Origin: JBAZOB01 sp041648895
GTDB taxonomy: Bacteria; Patescibacteriota; JAHJAL01
Direction of reading: 5' to 3'
NCBI GenBank assembly: GCA_041648895.1
Contig: JBAZOB010000030.1
Coordinates: 1-13,724 of the forward strand
DNA length: 13,724 nucleotides
The position numbers were made by a program, and so were the translations under genes. Positions 12,310 to 13,724 of the stretch are shown one piece after another (position 1 is the first letter of the stretch; every line of letters starts with the position of its first letter). The notes under the pieces are model-generated. The model was not told the DNA's origin, searched no databases, and worked only from the letters and a program-made list of their open reading frames with translations.

Positions 12310-12798
12310 ATGTTAACCACCATCATCGTTTTCATCGTCGTGTTACTGGTTATGATCGTCGGTTTGGTTGGGGAAGTACTCCCCGCTGTTCCCGGCATGA
12401 TTCTAATCTGGGCGGCCGCTCTGGCCTATGCCATTTATGATCAGTTCCAGGATGTCAGTATCTACACCATCATCATCATGATCTTCATGTGGCTTACGGC
12501 CAGCGCCATTAGTTACCTGAGCACCCTGCTTACTTCCCGCCACCTGGGTGTCAGCTGGTATGGGATTATTGGCGGCGTTCTGGGCGCCGTCATTGGAGTA
12601 TTTTTGGTCAATTTCTGGTTTATCCTGCTGGGCATCGCTCTGGGCGCCTTTATTGGTGAATATATTTATCAAAGAAAAGCACTCTCCGCCCTCAAAGCCT
12701 CGGCTGGAGCCCTGATTGGCTTCGCTCTCGGCAGCGCCCTCAAAATTGTCTTAGCCTTACTGATGATTCTATTTTTCTTGCTGGCAGTAATATTTTAA
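12310..12798 (+). CDS. DUF456 family integral membrane protein
   Basis: A 162-residue membrane protein of unknown function. It is almost entirely hydrophobic: helices about 2-24, 27-45, 52-72, a Gly-rich pair about 82-117, and 128-162. Family marks are EVLPAVPGMILIWAAALAYA (22-41), the SRHLGVSWYGIIGGVLGAVIGVFLVNF block (76-102), GALIGEY-type GAFIGEYIYQRKAL (112-125) and SAGALIGFALGSALKI (131-146). The start lies 2 bp after the DsbA-like stop with no ribosome binding site, so coupling is likely. It is the last gene of the rnc operon and is followed directly by a strong terminator. The glycine-zipper-like repeats suggest a compact helix bundle; no transport function can be assigned. Confidence 0.9.
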   Translation: MLTTIIVFIVVLLVMIVGLVGEVLPAVPGMILIWAAALAYAIYDQFQDVSIYTIIIMIFMWLTASAISYLSTLLTSRHLGVSWYGIIGGVLGAVIGVFLVNFWFILLGIALGAFIGEYIYQRKALSALKASAGALIGFALGSALKIVLALLMILFFLLAVIF

Positions 12799-12834
12799 AA
12801 AAACTCCCCTCGTTTAATTTGAGCGGGAGTTTTT
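12799..12834. terminator. Bidirectional intrinsic terminator
   Basis: AAAAACTCCC(CTC) pairs with (GAG)c GGGAGTTTTT over 13 bp with one bulged C and a 9-nt loop. It has a T run on the + strand and an A run (T run on the - strand) on the other side. It ends the rnc-DUF456 operon and can also serve the convergent gene whose stop codon is at 12867. Confidence 0.88.
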
Positions 12835-12866
12835 AAAATAAATTTTACTCGCGGCAATTACTTAAA

Positions 12867-13724
12867 TTAAATAACCTGAATTTCCCATTGAACCACGTCG
12901 TTTTCCATCCAGGTCAAATTTTCCACCACCGGCGCGAAAGTTTCAGTATAGGTGCCGGGGGTCACATCGGCTTTGATGGTAAAACGAAAAGTGGCCACTT
13001 CGCCCGGTACCACCATGTCTTCCATCATTTCCGCCGGCCGGTTGTCGGAAAGCCAGGTGTAATAAACAAACGAACTGTTTCGATCCGGGGGGTTGTATGT
13101 GCCCAAATGAACGGGGTAACTGCCATTTTTATACCAGGTAGCTTTACCAGTATTCTTGATCACCGCGTTTATTTCCACCAATTCTCCATTTTCCAGTGGC
13201 TGAATGGTATTGACGGCCACAAATTGAAATTGATATTCACTAGCGTTATCCGAGGTTATCTGCGGCTTTACAATATAGTTTAAAATTGTAAAAGGCGAAT
13301 TGGATTCATCTGACCCTAAAGTTATATTTTGATCATTGAACGCGTTGATTCGCAATAAAACGGGTGAGGCATTGATATTGGGCAATTTCCAATCAAACTG
13401 GCCGGCGTTGTCATTTTTGGTCACAATCTCCTGCCAAGTGTCACCCATATCCAAAGAATACAAAATGTCCACTTTGGCCACTCCCGCTGACAGCGATTCC
13501 CAGGTAACCAGATAATTATTGGCGCCAGAAGCGATGGCCGCGTCCGCCTTCTGCCCAATTACCTCACCCCCATTGGGAGATGTCACTCGCAAATATTTTA
13601 ACAACACATCCGAACCCCCGCCGCTTGGTTCGGGCGAACTCTCTACATCGTCACACACTTCGCTATCGCACTGGGCTTGCACCGCCATCGGCAAAAATTG
13701 CATCGAGAGCGCCGTCACTCCCAC
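12867..13724 (-). CDS. Secreted protein with Ig/FN3-like and NBR1-like domains, 5' end outside window
   Basis: Function unknown; probably an exported cell-surface protein. The frame is open to the right edge. The visible N-terminus is the hydrophobic end of a signal peptide with a cleavage-like AVQA-Q (14-18), lacking its basic start, so the true start lies beyond the window. Cys19 and Cys24 follow, then a Ser/Pro/Gly linker. Domain 1 (about 45-131) has SPNGGEVI, YLVTWES, LYSLDMGDTWQEI and FDWKLP, the pattern of SPNGGE-type Ig/FN3-like domains. Domain 2 (about 168-285) has NAVIKNTGKATWYKNGSYPVHLGTYNP, FVYYTWLSDNRPAEM, VVPGEVATFRFTIKADVTPGTYTETF and a final NLTWMENDVVQWEIQVI, matching the NBR1 central-domain-like Ig fold found in many CPR surface proteins. 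It converges on the DUF456 gene and shares its terminator. Confidence 0.82.
   Translation of the reverse strand: MGVTALSMQFLPMAVQAQCDSEVCDDVESSPEPSGGGSDVLLKYLRVTSPNGGEVIGQKADAAIASGANNYLVTWESLSAGVAKVDILYSLDMGDTWQEIVTKNDNAGQFDWKLPNINASPVLLRINAFNDQNITLGSDESNSPFTILNYIVKPQITSDNASEYQFQFVAVNTIQPLENGELVEINAVIKNTGKATWYKNGSYPVHLGTYNPPDRNSSFVYYTWLSDNRPAEMMEDMVVPGEVATFRFTIKADVTPGTYTETFAPVVENLTWMENDVVQWEIQVI

Noticed and set aside
12403..12672. 89-residue - strand frame opposite the DUF456 gene
   Set aside because: The + strand frame encodes a clear membrane protein of a known family; the antisense product has no recognisable features.

Overview
The window is a compact, moderately AT-rich bacterial segment with short intergenic gaps. 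It looks like a member of the Candidate Phyla Radiation (Patescibacteria, perhaps Parcubacteria- or Falkowbacteria-like). This is inferred from the gene set: a short RmlC-like epimerase, a YifB/ComM ATPase, a DUF2207 membrane protein with a poly-glycine tail, small secreted Ig-like/NBR1-like domain proteins, and a small Dsb-like protein. Several genes also lack a Shine-Dalgarno sequence. The standard code works throughout. I see no tRNA, rRNA, CRISPR array or transposase gene.

Left part (1-4307, + strand): a nucleotide-sugar locus. It holds the end of a UDP-glucose dehydrogenase, then the four dTDP-L-rhamnose genes in the order rfbC, rfbB, rfbD, rfbA. RfbA makes dTDP-glucose, RfbB dehydrates it, RfbC epimerises it and RfbD reduces it to dTDP-L-rhamnose, presumably for surface polysaccharide or glycoprotein. 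Two related REPIN-like palindromic elements (2280-2406 and 3390-3478) sit on either side of rfbD. A ComM-type ATPase gene (- strand, 4281-5798) converges on rfbA and overlaps its 3' end by 27 bp.

Middle (6021-10521, + strand): a DUF2207 membrane protein gene diverges from comM across a 222-bp AT-rich spacer. Next come a heptanucleotide-repeat palindrome carrying a good promoter, rpmF (L32), a second heptamer-type palindrome, nusB, and a large lipoprotein gene. The lipoprotein's C-terminal half is seven copies of a Gly-Tyr-Tyr-Asp double repeat. It is the most distinctive gene here and I do not recognise its family. A 28-bp perfect palindrome that could act as a terminator follows it.

Right part (10587-12834, + strand): a likely operon of rnc, a glutaredoxin-like gene, a membrane-anchored DsbA-like gene and a DUF456 membrane protein gene, ended by a clear bidirectional hairpin terminator. 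Converging on it from the right edge is the 3' part of a secreted protein gene with an Ig/FN3-like and an NBR1-like domain.

The strongest non-gene signal is the density of small dispersed repeats: REPIN-like doublets, 7-bp periodic arrays and a GTAGAGACG palindrome. They sit in intergenic gaps and in one case inside a coding sequence (rfbD), and some appear to supply promoter elements or transcript hairpins.
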